Below the pieces are notes generated by a model. The model had not been told where the DNA came from. It saw only the letters and a list, made by a program, of their open reading frames with translations, and did not search any database. From Candidatus Rifleibacterium amylolyticum (GTDB lineage Bacteria > Muiribacteriota > Ozemobacteria > Ozemobacterales > Ozemobacteraceae): a DNA stretch of 64,000 bases. The translations under genes and the position numbers were made by a program. Location of the stretch: positions 517,219 through 581,218 of the forward strand of contig JAACJG010000001.1 in the NCBI GenBank assembly GCA_009917695.1. Reading direction: 5' to 3'. Below, in pieces: positions 9,017 to 17,416 of the stretch; positions within the stretch are counted from its first letter, which is position 1; each line of letters starts with the position of its first letter.

Positions 9017-10261
9017 ATGGCACAAACTACCAAATTAAGCGATGTAACCATCTTCACCGGATACAGCTATATCGGCTCCTGCAAGGAGTTCGTCTGGATT
9101 CAGGGTGACCGTATCGGCAGCAAACAGATGCCGTCGCGTTTCATTTTCCGCGGGCTCGTTTGCGAATACGATGTCGAGGCGCTGATGATTCGCAAAGACC
9201 TGTATCTGCGCACCAAAGATGGTAAAGAATATATTGTCAGCGATTTTCAGATCACCGACATCAGCGACGCCGAAAATGTTGGCGGTGTTGCCCGCAACTT
9301 CGATCTTCTTTTCGAGAAGTTTCCTGAGCTCAAGTCGATTACGACCGGCGAGAAGGTCATAATTACCAAAAAGACTCAGGTTCAGGCTTTCAAATCTGTC
9401 AGCGATGTTATTCATCAGGTTAAGGCTGGTCACGGCATCGATGTCAAGCAGACTGACGAGGTCTCGAAAAAACTGGTCGATGAAGTACTGCAGCAGCCAG
9501 ATGCGATCATGAATCTCATGGATATCAAGTCGTTCGACGACTACACTTTTACTCATAATATCAATGTCGCGACGATCTCCCTGCTGATCGGGCTGGCGCT
9601 CAATCTTTCGCGCGAAGAAATGAACGATCTCGGTATCGGCGCTCTGCTGCACGATGTCGGCAAGCTCAAAATACCGCTCAGCATACTTAACAAAGACGGC
9701 AAGCTCACCGACCAGGAATTCATGGAAATGAAGTCGCACCCGACTTATGGCTACGAAATTCTGTCAAAGTCAAAGGGTATCTCGGAAAGAGCGCGCATGG
9801 TAGCTTTGCAGCACCACGAAAAATTTCAGGGCGGCGGTTATCCGCGTCGTCTCAAAGGCATTGAAATCAGCCTTTTCGGACGTATCTGTGCGGTTGCTGA
9901 TGTGTATGATGCTTTGACCACTGACCGACCATATCGTGTCGCCATGACGCCTTACGAAGCCATGAAGATTCTTACTTCCGGTATGGATAACCACTTCGAC
10001 CCGAAAGTATTAGGCGCCTTCATTCGTAAGTTTTCGCTTTATCCTGCCGGCAGCCTGGTTGCATTGAACGATGGCTCGGTTGCGCTCGTGCTTAAGAACA
10101 ACCCGTCTTCGGTAATTCGACCAGTTATCAAAATCGTTGCTGATTCTGCTGGCCGCCGCATGAAAGAAAGAGTCGAAGTCAACCTGCTTGAATACAAGGA
10201 TCTTTTCATAACCGGGCCGGCTGATCCAAGCAAGATGAACATCACGGCCTCAGATAAATAG
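9017..10261 (+). CDS. HD-GYP domain protein, probable c-di-GMP phosphodiesterase
   Basis: 414 residues, cytoplasmic. The N-terminal 165 residues form an unrecognised mixed alpha/beta sensory region; the HD-GYP domain follows. Visible metal-site residues are H180, the HD pair H212-D213 in 'LLHDVGK', H241, and H266-H267-E268, followed by G274-Y275-P276. The sequence HHEKFQGGGYP differs from the common HHERxDGxGYP but keeps the GYP signature. In this family the domain hydrolyses c-di-GMP to GMP or pGpG. The ATG has no clear Shine-Dalgarno and directly follows a hairpin with a T run. A secreted protein gene follows after 14 nt, so it heads a short operon leading towards the sigma factor. Confidence 0.88.
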   Translation: MAQTTKLSDVTIFTGYSYIGSCKEFVWIQGDRIGSKQMPSRFIFRGLVCEYDVEALMIRKDLYLRTKDGKEYIVSDFQITDISDAENVGGVARNFDLLFEKFPELKSITTGEKVIITKKTQVQAFKSVSDVIHQVKAGHGIDVKQTDEVSKKLVDEVLQQPDAIMNLMDIKSFDDYTFTHNINVATISLLIGLALNLSREEMNDLGIGALLHDVGKLKIPLSILNKDGKLTDQEFMEMKSHPTYGYEILSKSKGISERARMVALQHHEKFQGGGYPRRLKGIEISLFGRICAVADVYDALTTDRPYRVAMTPYEAMKILTSGMDNHFDPKVLGAFIRKFSLYPAGSLVALNDGSVALVLKNNPSSVIRPVIKIVADSAGRRMKERVEVNLLEYKDLFITGPADPSKMNITASDK

Positions 10262-10275
10262 CCGGGGGGTGTGCA

Positions 10276-10812
10276 GTGACCCGCCCAGAAGCAGCCACAC
10301 GAATTTTAAAGAGTTTCCAGTTGCTGTTGTTGCTGACTTTTATTGCATTGTCGGCAAAGATCAGCGCCCAGAATTTCGGCAATCTCGATCTGAGTGAACC
10401 TGAAATGCCGGTCATCGAGACGGCTGTTCCGGCTACGGCAAGCCAGGCGGTCGAAGGTCTGCCGGAACCCCGGCATGGCGAAGGCAAGCTGTCGATTTCG
10501 ATCGAGAGCTTTAAGGGAGCCAATCCCAAACGTATTTCACGCCTTGCCGAGCGTGTCGAAATATGGCTGGGAGATAAGCGTCTCGCTTCACTGAATTCAA
10601 GCGATCCTGAAGTTGTAAGAGAGAAAAATCGCCGGATTTTTCGGTTTCCTGAGCTTGAATTCGCCAGCGGCTATTATTTTATTACTGTTCGTCTCTATAG
10701 CAGTGCTGTTTTGTATGGGCGCGACAAATGGCATGGCGAGACTTTTCAGGTCGGCATTCATCCGGGTCGCACTTCCCGGGTGTACAGAAAAGTGGCTTTT
10801 TTTCATTTTTGA
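10276..10812 (+). CDS. Secreted or membrane-anchored hypothetical protein
   Basis: 178 residues from a GTG start with a G-rich stretch just upstream (10264-10269). The N-terminus carries a leucine-rich export signal (about residues 15-32). The mature part is beta-rich (KLSISIESFKG, YYFITVRLYS) and ends in a basic, aromatic tail. No recognised family. It lies 14 nt behind the HD-GYP gene and 23 nt before the ECF sigma factor start, so it is likely part of the same transcript and might deliver an envelope-related output or input. Confidence 0.55.
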   Translation: MTRPEAATRILKSFQLLLLLTFIALSAKISAQNFGNLDLSEPEMPVIETAVPATASQAVEGLPEPRHGEGKLSISIESFKGANPKRISRLAERVEIWLGDKRLASLNSSDPEVVREKNRRIFRFPELEFASGYYFITVRLYSSAVLYGRDKWHGETFQVGIHPGRTSRVYRKVAFFHF

Positions 10813-10835
10813 CTTCAAAAAATGGAACCTCGAAC

Positions 10836-11435
10836 ATGACACCGGAGTCTAAACAGATTGAACAGCAGAACGATCTCGAACTGATCGAGCGTCTCAGGCG
10901 TGGAGACCAGAAGGCTTTTGCCAGGCTGGTGACACTTTATGAGAAGAGCGTATATCGTATCTGCTGGCGCTTCTTCATGAATGAAGAAGATGCTCTCGAT
11001 GCCGTGCAGGAGGTGTTTATCAAGGTTTATCGGGCAATTGCCAGGTTTGAGGGGCGATCTTCACTGAAAACCTGGATATACAGGATTGCCTCGAATACCT
11101 GTATCAGTATTGCCGACAGAAAGAAACGCGAAAAAGAAGGTCTTCTCAAGACTTTCATGACATGGTGGGCAGGTGAGTCGCAGGAGACCCCGGAAGAAGA
11201 AGTTCTCGACCGTGAGATTCGAGATCTCAACCAGAAGATGGTAGCCGAGAAAGTGGCGGCCCTGCCTGAAGTTTACCGCATGCCTGTTATTCTCAAGGAT
11301 ATGGAAGGAATGCCACTCGAAAAAATCGCCGAAATTCTCGATGTACCACTCGGAACGGTAAAGTCCCGAATCAATCGTGGACGCAGGATTCTACAGGAAT
11401 CATTGCAGGCCTGTGTGCAGGGGAGACTTGAATGA
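10836..11435 (+). CDS. ECF-type RNA polymerase sigma factor
   Basis: 199 residues. The start MTPESKQIEQ at 10836 is preferred over in-frame codons further upstream, which would overlap the preceding gene. Region 2 is clear: 'DQKAFARLVTLYEKSVYRIC', then 'EEDALDAVQEVFIKVYRAI' and 'LKTWIYRIASNTCI'. Region 4 has the helix-turn-helix 'MPLEKIAEILDVPLGTVKSR'. Regions 1.1 and 3 are absent, as expected for an ECF (RpoE-like) factor. It is followed by an anti-sigma gene that starts in its stop codon (ATGA) and then by htrA, the same order as sigma-E type envelope-stress loci. Confidence 0.93.
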   Translation: MTPESKQIEQQNDLELIERLRRGDQKAFARLVTLYEKSVYRICWRFFMNEEDALDAVQEVFIKVYRAIARFEGRSSLKTWIYRIASNTCISIADRKKREKEGLLKTFMTWWAGESQETPEEEVLDREIRDLNQKMVAEKVAALPEVYRMPVILKDMEGMPLEKIAEILDVPLGTVKSRINRGRRILQESLQACVQGRLE

Positions 11436-12022
11436 AAAAATGCTGCATATATCTTGATGCTCTCGAAAAGGGAACCACAGAAGACGCAGCTGCCTGGCAG
11501 GACGTATTGATGCATGCCAGCAGATGTCCTGACTGTGCTACAGACATGAAGCGTCGCGGCGAGATTCTTGAGCTGATGGCTGGAATGCCTGAGCCCGAAT
11601 ACCCTTCGGTTCTGCACTCTGTCATCATGTCAGGCATCTCTGACGCTGATGCGAGAACAGAACAGGAAGACGAACCAGGTCGGTTTGCCGGCATTTTTGA
11701 GCGTCTTCTGCAACCTGTAGAACTTGCCGTTTCACTGGCCTGTCTTGTCATGTTCGCTTTTTTGATGCAGGTAGACCATTCTTCTCCTATTGCCAGCCGA
11801 TCGACGCGTGCTCCTGCCATCAGCAGCAGACAGCTTGCTGCGCGTGGCGAAACACGGCAGGCAATATCAAGTCAGACGCTTGAAGCCGTTTCCAATGCAG
11901 AAGTCAATCAGTTCCTGCGTCAGCTCGAAGAATTCAACCGCTCGCATCGTGAGCAGCGTCAGCCGCAGATCGATTACACACCAGAACTGCGGCTGGTTAA
12001 CGATCTTTCGAACCGGAGATAG
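11432..12022 (+). CDS. Anti-sigma factor with zinc-binding HxxxCxxC motif, membrane-anchored
   Basis: 196 residues. The start codon overlaps the sigma-factor stop by 4 nt (ATGA), so the two are translationally coupled. The N-terminal part contains 'HASRCPDC' (HxxxCxxC), the core of ZAS-type anti-sigma domains, which in this family bind and hold the ECF sigma factor. A single membrane helix follows at about residues 94-108 (LAVSLACLVMFAFLM), leaving a periplasmic tail of roughly 85 residues. Release probably requires proteolysis or conformational change in the envelope, and the htrA gene 2 nt downstream suggests the pathway. Confidence 0.82.
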   Translation: MKKCCIYLDALEKGTTEDAAAWQDVLMHASRCPDCATDMKRRGEILELMAGMPEPEYPSVLHSVIMSGISDADARTEQEDEPGRFAGIFERLLQPVELAVSLACLVMFAFLMQVDHSSPIASRSTRAPAISSRQLAARGETRQAISSQTLEAVSNAEVNQFLRQLEEFNRSHREQRQPQIDYTPELRLVNDLSNRR

Positions 12023-12024
12023 AA

Positions 12025-13392
12025 ATGAATATCATCAAGACGGCTTGTTTGTCGCTGCTGTTGTTAATTGTTATGATTACATCGGCTCAGGCCGCACCTC
12101 CTGAGCTTTTTGGTACATCGCTCATCGCTGATATCGCTGAAAGGGTCAGTCCTGCTGTGGTCGCCATCGAATCGGTTCATTATGTACGGGCGCGGCGGCG
12201 CAGCGGTTTTGGCGACCCTTTTCTCGACCGGTTTTTCGGACATCTGTTCGAAGATGACTTTATGGGCTTCAACAATGTCATTCCGAGGCGTGGCAATGGT
12301 TCTGGAGTGCTCATCAGCCCCGAAGGGCATCTGCTCACCAACGAACATGTCATCGCCGGCGCCGACGAAATACTGGTCAAGCTGACTTCAGGTAAGGAAT
12401 ATAAGGCACGGGTAATCGGTAAAGATATGCGCACCGACCTTGCTGTGCTCAAAATCGATGCCGAAGAGGTGCTGCCGCATGTTCCAATTGGTGATTCGTC
12501 AGCATTGCGTGTGGGCGAATGGGTCGTGGCCATCGGCAATCCTTTCGGCCTTGGAATGACAGTAACTACTGGTGTCGTATCGGCTGTGAACCGCGATCTC
12601 TCGGTTGATCGCGAGCGCAGTTACAAAGATCTCATTCAGACTGACGCCTCGATCAATCCAGGCAACTCAGGCGGCGCTCTGCTCAATACCAGCGGCGAAC
12701 TGATCGGAATCAATACCGCGATAATTCCTTACGGGCAGGGAATCGGCTTCGCTATTCCAGTCAATCTCGCCAAGCGCATTGTCGGAGATCTGCTGGCTTA
12801 CGGTCGTGTTAAAAAGGCATTTCTCGGGGTAACAGTGCAGACCATTACTCCCGAACTGGCTAAATACTTTGAAATACCACTTGAAGGCGTTCTGGTGACA
12901 GATGTCGTCAAAGATTCTACTGCTTATCGCGCCGGTGTCGTGCCTGGCGACGTTATCGTTGCCATTCATGGTCAGCAGGTCAAGAATATCGATGATTTTC
13001 ATTCAGTTCTCGACGAGCAGAGGGTGGGTGAGAAGGCTCAGATCAAGATTTATCGCAAGGGCAAGACAGGAGTATTCGACGTCGAATTCTGGGAAAATCC
13101 GGCCAGTAAGAGCCCATTGGGGGTAACTGTCAAAAAAATCGATGCTTCGCTGGCACAACGTTACTCGCTGTATGTCGATCAGGGATGTGTCATCACTATG
13201 GTATTGCCTGATTCACCGGCAGGAAAGGCCGGTCTCAGAGCCGGCGACGTCATTCAGCAGATAAATCGCACCCCCGTGCTCAATGAACAGGATTTCGATC
13301 AGGTTGTGGCGCGACTTAAGTCGTCATCGCAAGCGGTTCTGCGTGTCGTTCGCGGGCAGACCGTCAACCTTTTGCTGGTTAACATCGAATGA
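12025..13392 (+). CDS. HtrA/DegP-family periplasmic serine protease with two PDZ domains
   Basis: 455 residues with a signal peptide (1-23, ending AQA). The trypsin-like catalytic triad is intact: H108 (TNEHVI), D138 (RTDLAVL) and S215 (NPGNSGGA). Two PDZ domains follow at about 265-355 and 365-455. HtrA proteases degrade or refold damaged envelope proteins and can cut anti-sigma factors. The gene begins 2 nt after the anti-sigma stop, so sigma, anti-sigma and protease form one unit. A likely regulatory loop is inferred: stress frees the sigma factor, which raises htrA. The following gene has its own promoter. Confidence 0.94.
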   Translation: MNIIKTACLSLLLLIVMITSAQAAPPELFGTSLIADIAERVSPAVVAIESVHYVRARRRSGFGDPFLDRFFGHLFEDDFMGFNNVIPRRGNGSGVLISPEGHLLTNEHVIAGADEILVKLTSGKEYKARVIGKDMRTDLAVLKIDAEEVLPHVPIGDSSALRVGEWVVAIGNPFGLGMTVTTGVVSAVNRDLSVDRERSYKDLIQTDASINPGNSGGALLNTSGELIGINTAIIPYGQGIGFAIPVNLAKRIVGDLLAYGRVKKAFLGVTVQTITPELAKYFEIPLEGVLVTDVVKDSTAYRAGVVPGDVIVAIHGQQVKNIDDFHSVLDEQRVGEKAQIKIYRKGKTGVFDVEFWENPASKSPLGVTVKKIDASLAQRYSLYVDQGCVITMVLPDSPAGKAGLRAGDVIQQINRTPVLNEQDFDQVVARLKSSSQAVLRVVRGQTVNLLLVNIE

Positions 13393-13409
13393 TGACTGTC
13401 CAAAACATT

Positions 13410-13431
13410 TTTTGCATTTGCTGCAAAAATT
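13410..13431. promoter_or_regulatory. Inverted repeat upstream of the EIIA promoter (candidate operator)
   Basis: TTTTGCA and TGCAAAA arms around a 5-nt centre. The 22-bp sequence recurs with one mismatch at 33830-33851 upstream of the kinase-like gene, on the same strand of the window. Here it ends 1 nt before the -35 hexamer at 13433. Sharing of an exact palindrome next to two promoters points to a common regulator or UP-like element. Confidence 0.45.
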
Positions 13432-13432
13432 A

Positions 13433-13461
13433 TTGCATTCCTGAATTCCTGTTCGTATAAT
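13433..13461 (+). promoter_or_regulatory. Promoter of the PTS EIIA gene
   Basis: TTGCAT (13433-13438), 17 nt, TATAAT (13456-13461). The expected start lies near 13468, about 30 nt before the ATG with its GGAGGG ribosome site. Confidence 0.65.
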
Positions 13462-13497
13462 CACATCATAAACCTCATCTACCCGGAGGGTAAAATA

Positions 13498-13950
13498 ATG
13501 CAATTGGTTGACGTACTGAAGGAAAACCTGGTTTTCCTCAATTTCGAAGCAGAAAATAAAGATCAGGCGATAGAAAAGTTCATTGCCTCTCTCGAAAAGA
13601 CGGGAGCAATCAAAGAACCAGCCGCTCTCAAAGACGCCCTTTTTGAAAGAGAAAAGTTGGGAACTACCGGCGTAGGTGGTGGTATTGCAATGCCGCACGC
13701 CCGTTCCAGCGCGATCAAAGACTTGACAGTGGCTTTTTTCAGATCGGAAGAAGGAATCGATTTTAAAGCTATCGATAATGCGCCGGTCAACATCATTTTC
13801 ATGTTGCTTGCTCCGGTTTCTTCAGGTGGGCCTTATCTGAAGCTGCTTGCCAAGATATCGCGCCTGTTGCGCAGCGATGATTTCAAGAATTCTCTGTTAG
13901 AAGCCAAAGATGCGGCTGCAGTCATGCAGATTATTCAGGAAAATGACTGA
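13498..13950 (+). CDS. PTS EIIA component, fructose/PtsN type
   Basis: 150 residues matching the EIIA-Fru/Mtl/Ntr fold in length. The phosphorylation site is visible as 'GGGIAMPHARS' (His about residue 65), preceded by 'FEREKLGTTGVG', both typical of this family. No EIIB, EIIC or sugar genes are near, so a regulatory PtsN-like role is more likely than sugar uptake. GGAGGG at 13483-13488 is the ribosome site. It is co-transcribed with the next gene, whose ATG overlaps its 3' end by 8 nt. Confidence 0.85.
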   Translation: MQLVDVLKENLVFLNFEAENKDQAIEKFIASLEKTGAIKEPAALKDALFEREKLGTTGVGGGIAMPHARSSAIKDLTVAFFRSEEGIDFKAIDNAPVNIIFMLLAPVSSGGPYLKLLAKISRLLRSDDFKNSLLEAKDAAAVMQIIQEND

Positions 13951-14416
13951 CCGCAAACGTTATTTTGTGATAGCCCTGTTTGCCGTTGCCGGCGCAGGGT
14001 TTTCTGGTTTAGACCTGATTTCACTCGAACCGGCGTGTCGCGTGTTTGCTCAGGAAAGTAAGAATAAGGCTGCATCGCGAGATAAGGCTAAGACGCGCGC
14101 CAAAAAGAGCGGCAAAGATCAGGCGGTCGAAGTTAAGCTGGTCGAACCGATGTTTCTCCAGGAAGCCGACCAGTCGGCTACTTTCATGCCCGATATTTAT
14201 CGTTGCCCCGAGTGTGGCTACGAACAGGACGAAGAAGGCACCTGCCCGGATCACACGACCATAGCTCTGGTCAAGATTCTTTCGGCCGGCAGAGACCCGC
14301 TTGCGCCCGCAGAACTTGATGGCAATGAAGACATCATCGTCGATGTTCCGCTCAAGAATATTGAATTCAGGAAAGAGGCCGAGACCACCCCGGCGACTGA
14401 CAGCGAGCAGTTGTGA
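13943..14416 (+). CDS. Secreted small protein with a Cys/His metal-binding motif
   Basis: 157 residues. The ATG at 13943 overlaps the end of the EIIA gene and has AGGA 2-3 nt upstream, so translation is probably coupled. The N-terminus has an export signal (FVIALFAVAGAGF). A Lys/Arg-rich linker leads to 'YRCPECGYEQ' and 'GTCPDHTTIAL', a CxxC plus CxxH arrangement like the heavy-metal-binding 'YxCPMHP' domains or a rubredoxin-like knuckle. It may bind Zn or another metal outside the cytoplasm. The C-terminus is acidic. No precise family is assigned. Confidence 0.6.
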   Translation: MTDRKRYFVIALFAVAGAGFSGLDLISLEPACRVFAQESKNKAASRDKAKTRAKKSGKDQAVEVKLVEPMFLQEADQSATFMPDIYRCPECGYEQDEEGTCPDHTTIALVKILSAGRDPLAPAELDGNEDIIVDVPLKNIEFRKEAETTPATDSEQL

Positions 14417-14471
14417 CGAGGCAGCCCGACCCCATGTTTATATTTAACTGCTGAAATTCGTGAATCCGACC

Positions 14472-14504
14472 CCCTTTTCTGCGAGCAGAAAAGGGAGTTG
14501 TTTT
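14472..14504 (+). terminator. Intrinsic terminator after the EIIA operon
   Basis: Perfect inverted repeat CCCTTTTCTGC / GCAGAAAAGGG (14472-14482, 14485-14495), about 10 bp with a small loop, followed by a T-rich tail (TTGTTTT, 14498-14504). It lies 55 nt after the stop of the metal-binding protein gene and before aconitase. Confidence 0.6.
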
Positions 14505-14542
14505 AGAAGCTAATAATAATGATTGAAGCCAAGGAGATGGAA

Positions 14543-16459
14543 ATGTCGTTAAACCTGACGAGAAAGATCATCAAAGCCCACCTGACCAGCGGTGAAATGA
14601 CCGCCAAGAGCCCGATCAGCATCAAGATGGATCAGACGCTGACCCAGGATGCTACCGGCACCATGGCCTATCTTCAGTTTGAAGCTCTCGGCGTGCCGCG
14701 CGTGCGCACCGAGTTGTCGGTGAGTTATGTCGATCATAACACCGTGCAGATGGATTTTAAAAACCCCGATGACCATATTTTTCTACAGACCATTGCCGAT
14801 AAATTTGGCATCGTTTTTTCGCGCCCTGGCAACGGCATTTGTCATCAACTGCATCTCGAGCGTTTTGCCAAACCCGGTAAGACTCTGATCGGTTCTGACA
14901 GCCACACGCCGACCGCCGGTGGAATTGGCTCCATGGCAATTGGTGCCGGTGGTCTTGACGTCGCCATGTCGATGGCCGGCCATTCTTTCAATCTCAAGAT
15001 GCCGATGGTGGTTAAGGTTAATCTGACCGGTAAGCTGCAGCCCTGGGTCGCCGCCAAAGACGTTATTCTTGAAATCCTGCGCCGCGAAACGGTAAAGGGT
15101 GGGGTGGGCTACGTTTATGAATACGCCGGCCCCGGCGTTGCCACGTTGTCTGTACCAGAGCGCGCAACCATAACCAATATGGGTGCCGAGCTGGGCGCTA
15201 CTACCTCAATTTTCCCGAGTGACGACGAAACCCGGCGTTTCTTGAAGGCTCAGGGTCGCGAAGCTGACTGGGTTGAGCTCAAGGCTGATCCTGATGCGAC
15301 CTACGATCGCGTTATCGATATCGATCTGGCTCAGGTCGTGCCTCTGGCCGCCTGCCCGCACATGCCCGACGTGGTCAAGCCGATCAGCGAACTCGAACAT
15401 CTCAATGTAGATCAGGTAATGATCGGCAGTTGCACGAATTCGAGCTATACCGACCTGACCCGCGCGGCTCAGATAATCAAGGGCAAGACGGTTCATTCGC
15501 GTCTTTCGCTCGGTATTGCACCGGGCTCACGTCAGGTACTGCGCATGCTGGCTGACGAAGGCTCTTTGTCGGCTCTTATCGGCGCCGGCGCCCGTCTGCT
15601 TGAAAGCGCCTGCGGGCCCTGTATCGGCATGGGCTTCGCACCCAAGTCGGATGCTGTCGCTCTGCGCACTTCCAACCGCAACTTCGAAAAGCGTTCAGGT
15701 ACCGATTCGGCTCAGGTTTATCTGGTGAGCCCCGAAGTGGCGGCCGTCGCTGCTGTCGAAGGCAAGTTCACCGACCCGCGCAAGTGGGGCAGTTGCCCTG
15801 AAGTTAAAATGCCCGAAACCTTTACCATCGATGATTCGATGTTCATTTTCCCGCGGGCCGATGGCTCGAAGGTCGAAATCGTCAGAGGTCCCAATATCGC
15901 CGCCCTGCCGGTCAAGGAAGAAATGTCGGCAGAACTCAAGGGCAAAGCCCTGATCAAGGTTGGCGACAATATCACTACCGACCACATCATGCCGGCCGGG
16001 CAGTATCTGCCGCTGCGCTCGAATGTGCCGGAATATGCCAAACACGTGTTTGAAGGGGTTGACCGCGAATTCTACAAACGCGCAGTCGAAATGAAAAAAG
16101 GCATGATCATCGGTGGCGACAACTATGGTCAGGGAAGTTCGCGCGAACATGCCGCCCTTTGCCCAATGTATCTCGGCGTTGAAGCAGTAGTCTGCAAGAG
16201 CTTTGCCCGCATTCATCTCGCTAATCTGGTGAATTTCGGCATTTTGCCGGCGACTTTCAAGAATCCGGCTGACTACGACAAAATCGACGTTGGCGATGAA
16301 CTCAGAATCGACGTGGGTAATCTCGATGGCGAACTGGTAATCGAAAACCTTAGCAAAGGCGTCAAGCTGCCGATTACTCACACTCTCAGTGACGAAGACA
16401 AGGTCATACTCAAGGCTGGCGGGCGCCTGTCGTTTGCCAAGAAACAGTCCGCAGTCTGA
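14543..16459 (+). CDS. Aconitate hydratase, short (Aquifex-type) form
   Basis: 638 residues. It converts citrate to isocitrate through cis-aconitate with a [4Fe-4S] cluster. The three cluster ligands are C297 (GSCTNS), C357 and C360 (CGPC). The substrate-loop motif 'QGSSREHAA' lies in the C-terminal swivel domain. Start 14543 (MSLNLTRKI) is chosen because AAGGAG (14531-14536) is 6 nt upstream; the in-frame ATG codons at 14519 and 14537 are, respectively, upstream of and against this site. The length is well below the 750-900 residues of AcnA/AcnB. It supports a TCA-type or glutamate-linked pathway. It is not obviously in an operon with other TCA genes. Confidence 0.93.
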   Translation: MSLNLTRKIIKAHLTSGEMTAKSPISIKMDQTLTQDATGTMAYLQFEALGVPRVRTELSVSYVDHNTVQMDFKNPDDHIFLQTIADKFGIVFSRPGNGICHQLHLERFAKPGKTLIGSDSHTPTAGGIGSMAIGAGGLDVAMSMAGHSFNLKMPMVVKVNLTGKLQPWVAAKDVILEILRRETVKGGVGYVYEYAGPGVATLSVPERATITNMGAELGATTSIFPSDDETRRFLKAQGREADWVELKADPDATYDRVIDIDLAQVVPLAACPHMPDVVKPISELEHLNVDQVMIGSCTNSSYTDLTRAAQIIKGKTVHSRLSLGIAPGSRQVLRMLADEGSLSALIGAGARLLESACGPCIGMGFAPKSDAVALRTSNRNFEKRSGTDSAQVYLVSPEVAAVAAVEGKFTDPRKWGSCPEVKMPETFTIDDSMFIFPRADGSKVEIVRGPNIAALPVKEEMSAELKGKALIKVGDNITTDHIMPAGQYLPLRSNVPEYAKHVFEGVDREFYKRAVEMKKGMIIGGDNYGQGSSREHAALCPMYLGVEAVVCKSFARIHLANLVNFGILPATFKNPADYDKIDVGDELRIDVGNLDGELVIENLSKGVKLPITHTLSDEDKVILKAGGRLSFAKKQSAV

Positions 16460-16479
16460 TTTCGTGTTGCTAAAATCTG

Positions 16480-16504
16480 CAGCCGCTGCAAGATGCAGCG
16501 GCTG
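16480..16504. promoter_or_regulatory. Perfect 11-bp hairpin between aconitase and the FAH-family gene
   Basis: CAGCCGCTGCA (16480-16490), AGA loop, TGCAGCGGCTG (16494-16504). No T run follows, so it is a poor terminator; it may stabilise the upstream message or serve as a protein site. It is 22 nt before the next start codon. Confidence 0.45.
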
Positions 16505-16526
16505 TCTGCATATATTGGAGTAAAAC

Positions 16527-17291
16527 ATGTATTATCTCAGCCAGGCCGGCTGGCGTTACTTTGCCGCTGATACCAGAGATTGGTGCGACACCGGCTCAAC
16601 CAGATTCGATGAGAGGGTGACCTGCCACTTCAGTCAATGCACACTTACCGAGCAATGCCCGGAAGATGCTCTGCCGGCATTTTCCGGCAGCAAGATTATC
16701 TGTGTCGGGCGAAACTATCGCAAACACGCTGGAGAACTGGGTAACGATGTACCATCGCGGCCACTCTGGTTCAGCAAACCGCCGAGTGCGATAGTTCACG
16801 GTGGGCAGCAGGTGATTCTGCCGCAGGGGCATGGACGTATCGATTACGAAGGAGAACTGGCGCTGGTTATCGGGCGTCGGGCAAAAAATGTTACAGTTGA
16901 CAATGCCTGTGATTACATTGGCGGCGTGACTGCCTGTTTCGACATGACCGCGCGTGATCTGCAGAAAAGCGATGGACAATGGACCAGAGCCAAAGGCTTC
17001 GATACATTTCTGCCGTTGGCATGTCTGGTTTCGCCATTTTCGCCAGAATGGAGCCGCGGCATGCTCGAAGTCTGGAAAAACAACGAACTCGTGCAAAAAG
17101 ACCGCTTTTCTTCGATGGTATTTGGCTTTGCCGAACTGGTTGCCGATCTTTCGGCCTGCATGACACTTGAGCCGGGTGACCTGGTTCTGACCGGCACTCC
17201 CGAGGGTGTCGGTCCGGTTGCAGCTGGTGATCTTCTCAAGATAACGATCAGTGGGCCTGCAATAATCAGCCTGGCAGTAACCTGCGCTTAA
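16527..17291 (+). CDS. Fumarylacetoacetate hydrolase (FAH) family protein
   Basis: 254 residues. After about 55 unusual N-terminal residues comes the FAH core: 'KIICVGRNYRKHAGE', 'YEGELALVIGR' (metal-binding Glu pair), 'FDMTARDLQ', 'KGFDTFLPL' and 'LTGTPEGVGP'. The family includes acylpyruvate hydrolases, oxaloacetate decarboxylases/tautomerases and catechol meta-cleavage isomerases; all bind Mg or Mn near these residues. Its place just after aconitase makes an oxaloacetate or acylpyruvate role plausible, but the substrate cannot be read from the sequence. GGAG (16517-16520) is the ribosome site. Confidence 0.85.
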   Translation: MYYLSQAGWRYFAADTRDWCDTGSTRFDERVTCHFSQCTLTEQCPEDALPAFSGSKIICVGRNYRKHAGELGNDVPSRPLWFSKPPSAIVHGGQQVILPQGHGRIDYEGELALVIGRRAKNVTVDNACDYIGGVTACFDMTARDLQKSDGQWTRAKGFDTFLPLACLVSPFSPEWSRGMLEVWKNNELVQKDRFSSMVFGFAELVADLSACMTLEPGDLVLTGTPEGVGPVAAGDLLKITISGPAIISLAVTCA

Positions 17292-17360
17292 CAAGTCGGT
17301 AGGAGATGTGATTCTGCCGGGAGCCTGAATTTAGCAGTTAAAGCCGGTCAGAACAGGGCA

Positions 17361-17389
17361 TTGACAGCCTGAAGCGGGCAGGATATAGT
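17361..17389 (+). promoter_or_regulatory. Promoter of the SH3b/TPR protein gene
   Basis: TTGACA (17361-17366), 17 nt, TATAGT (17384-17389). The start near 17396 leaves a 20-nt leader containing GGAGG (17407-17411), which places translation at the ATG 17417. Confidence 0.7.
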
Positions 17390-17416
17390 ATAGGCCTATA
17401 AATGATGGAGGCACAA

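Noticed and set aside
13410-13430. Intrinsic terminator of htrA
   Set aside because: The palindrome is followed by A residues and not T residues on the plus strand, and it abuts a promoter, so a regulatory role is more likely.
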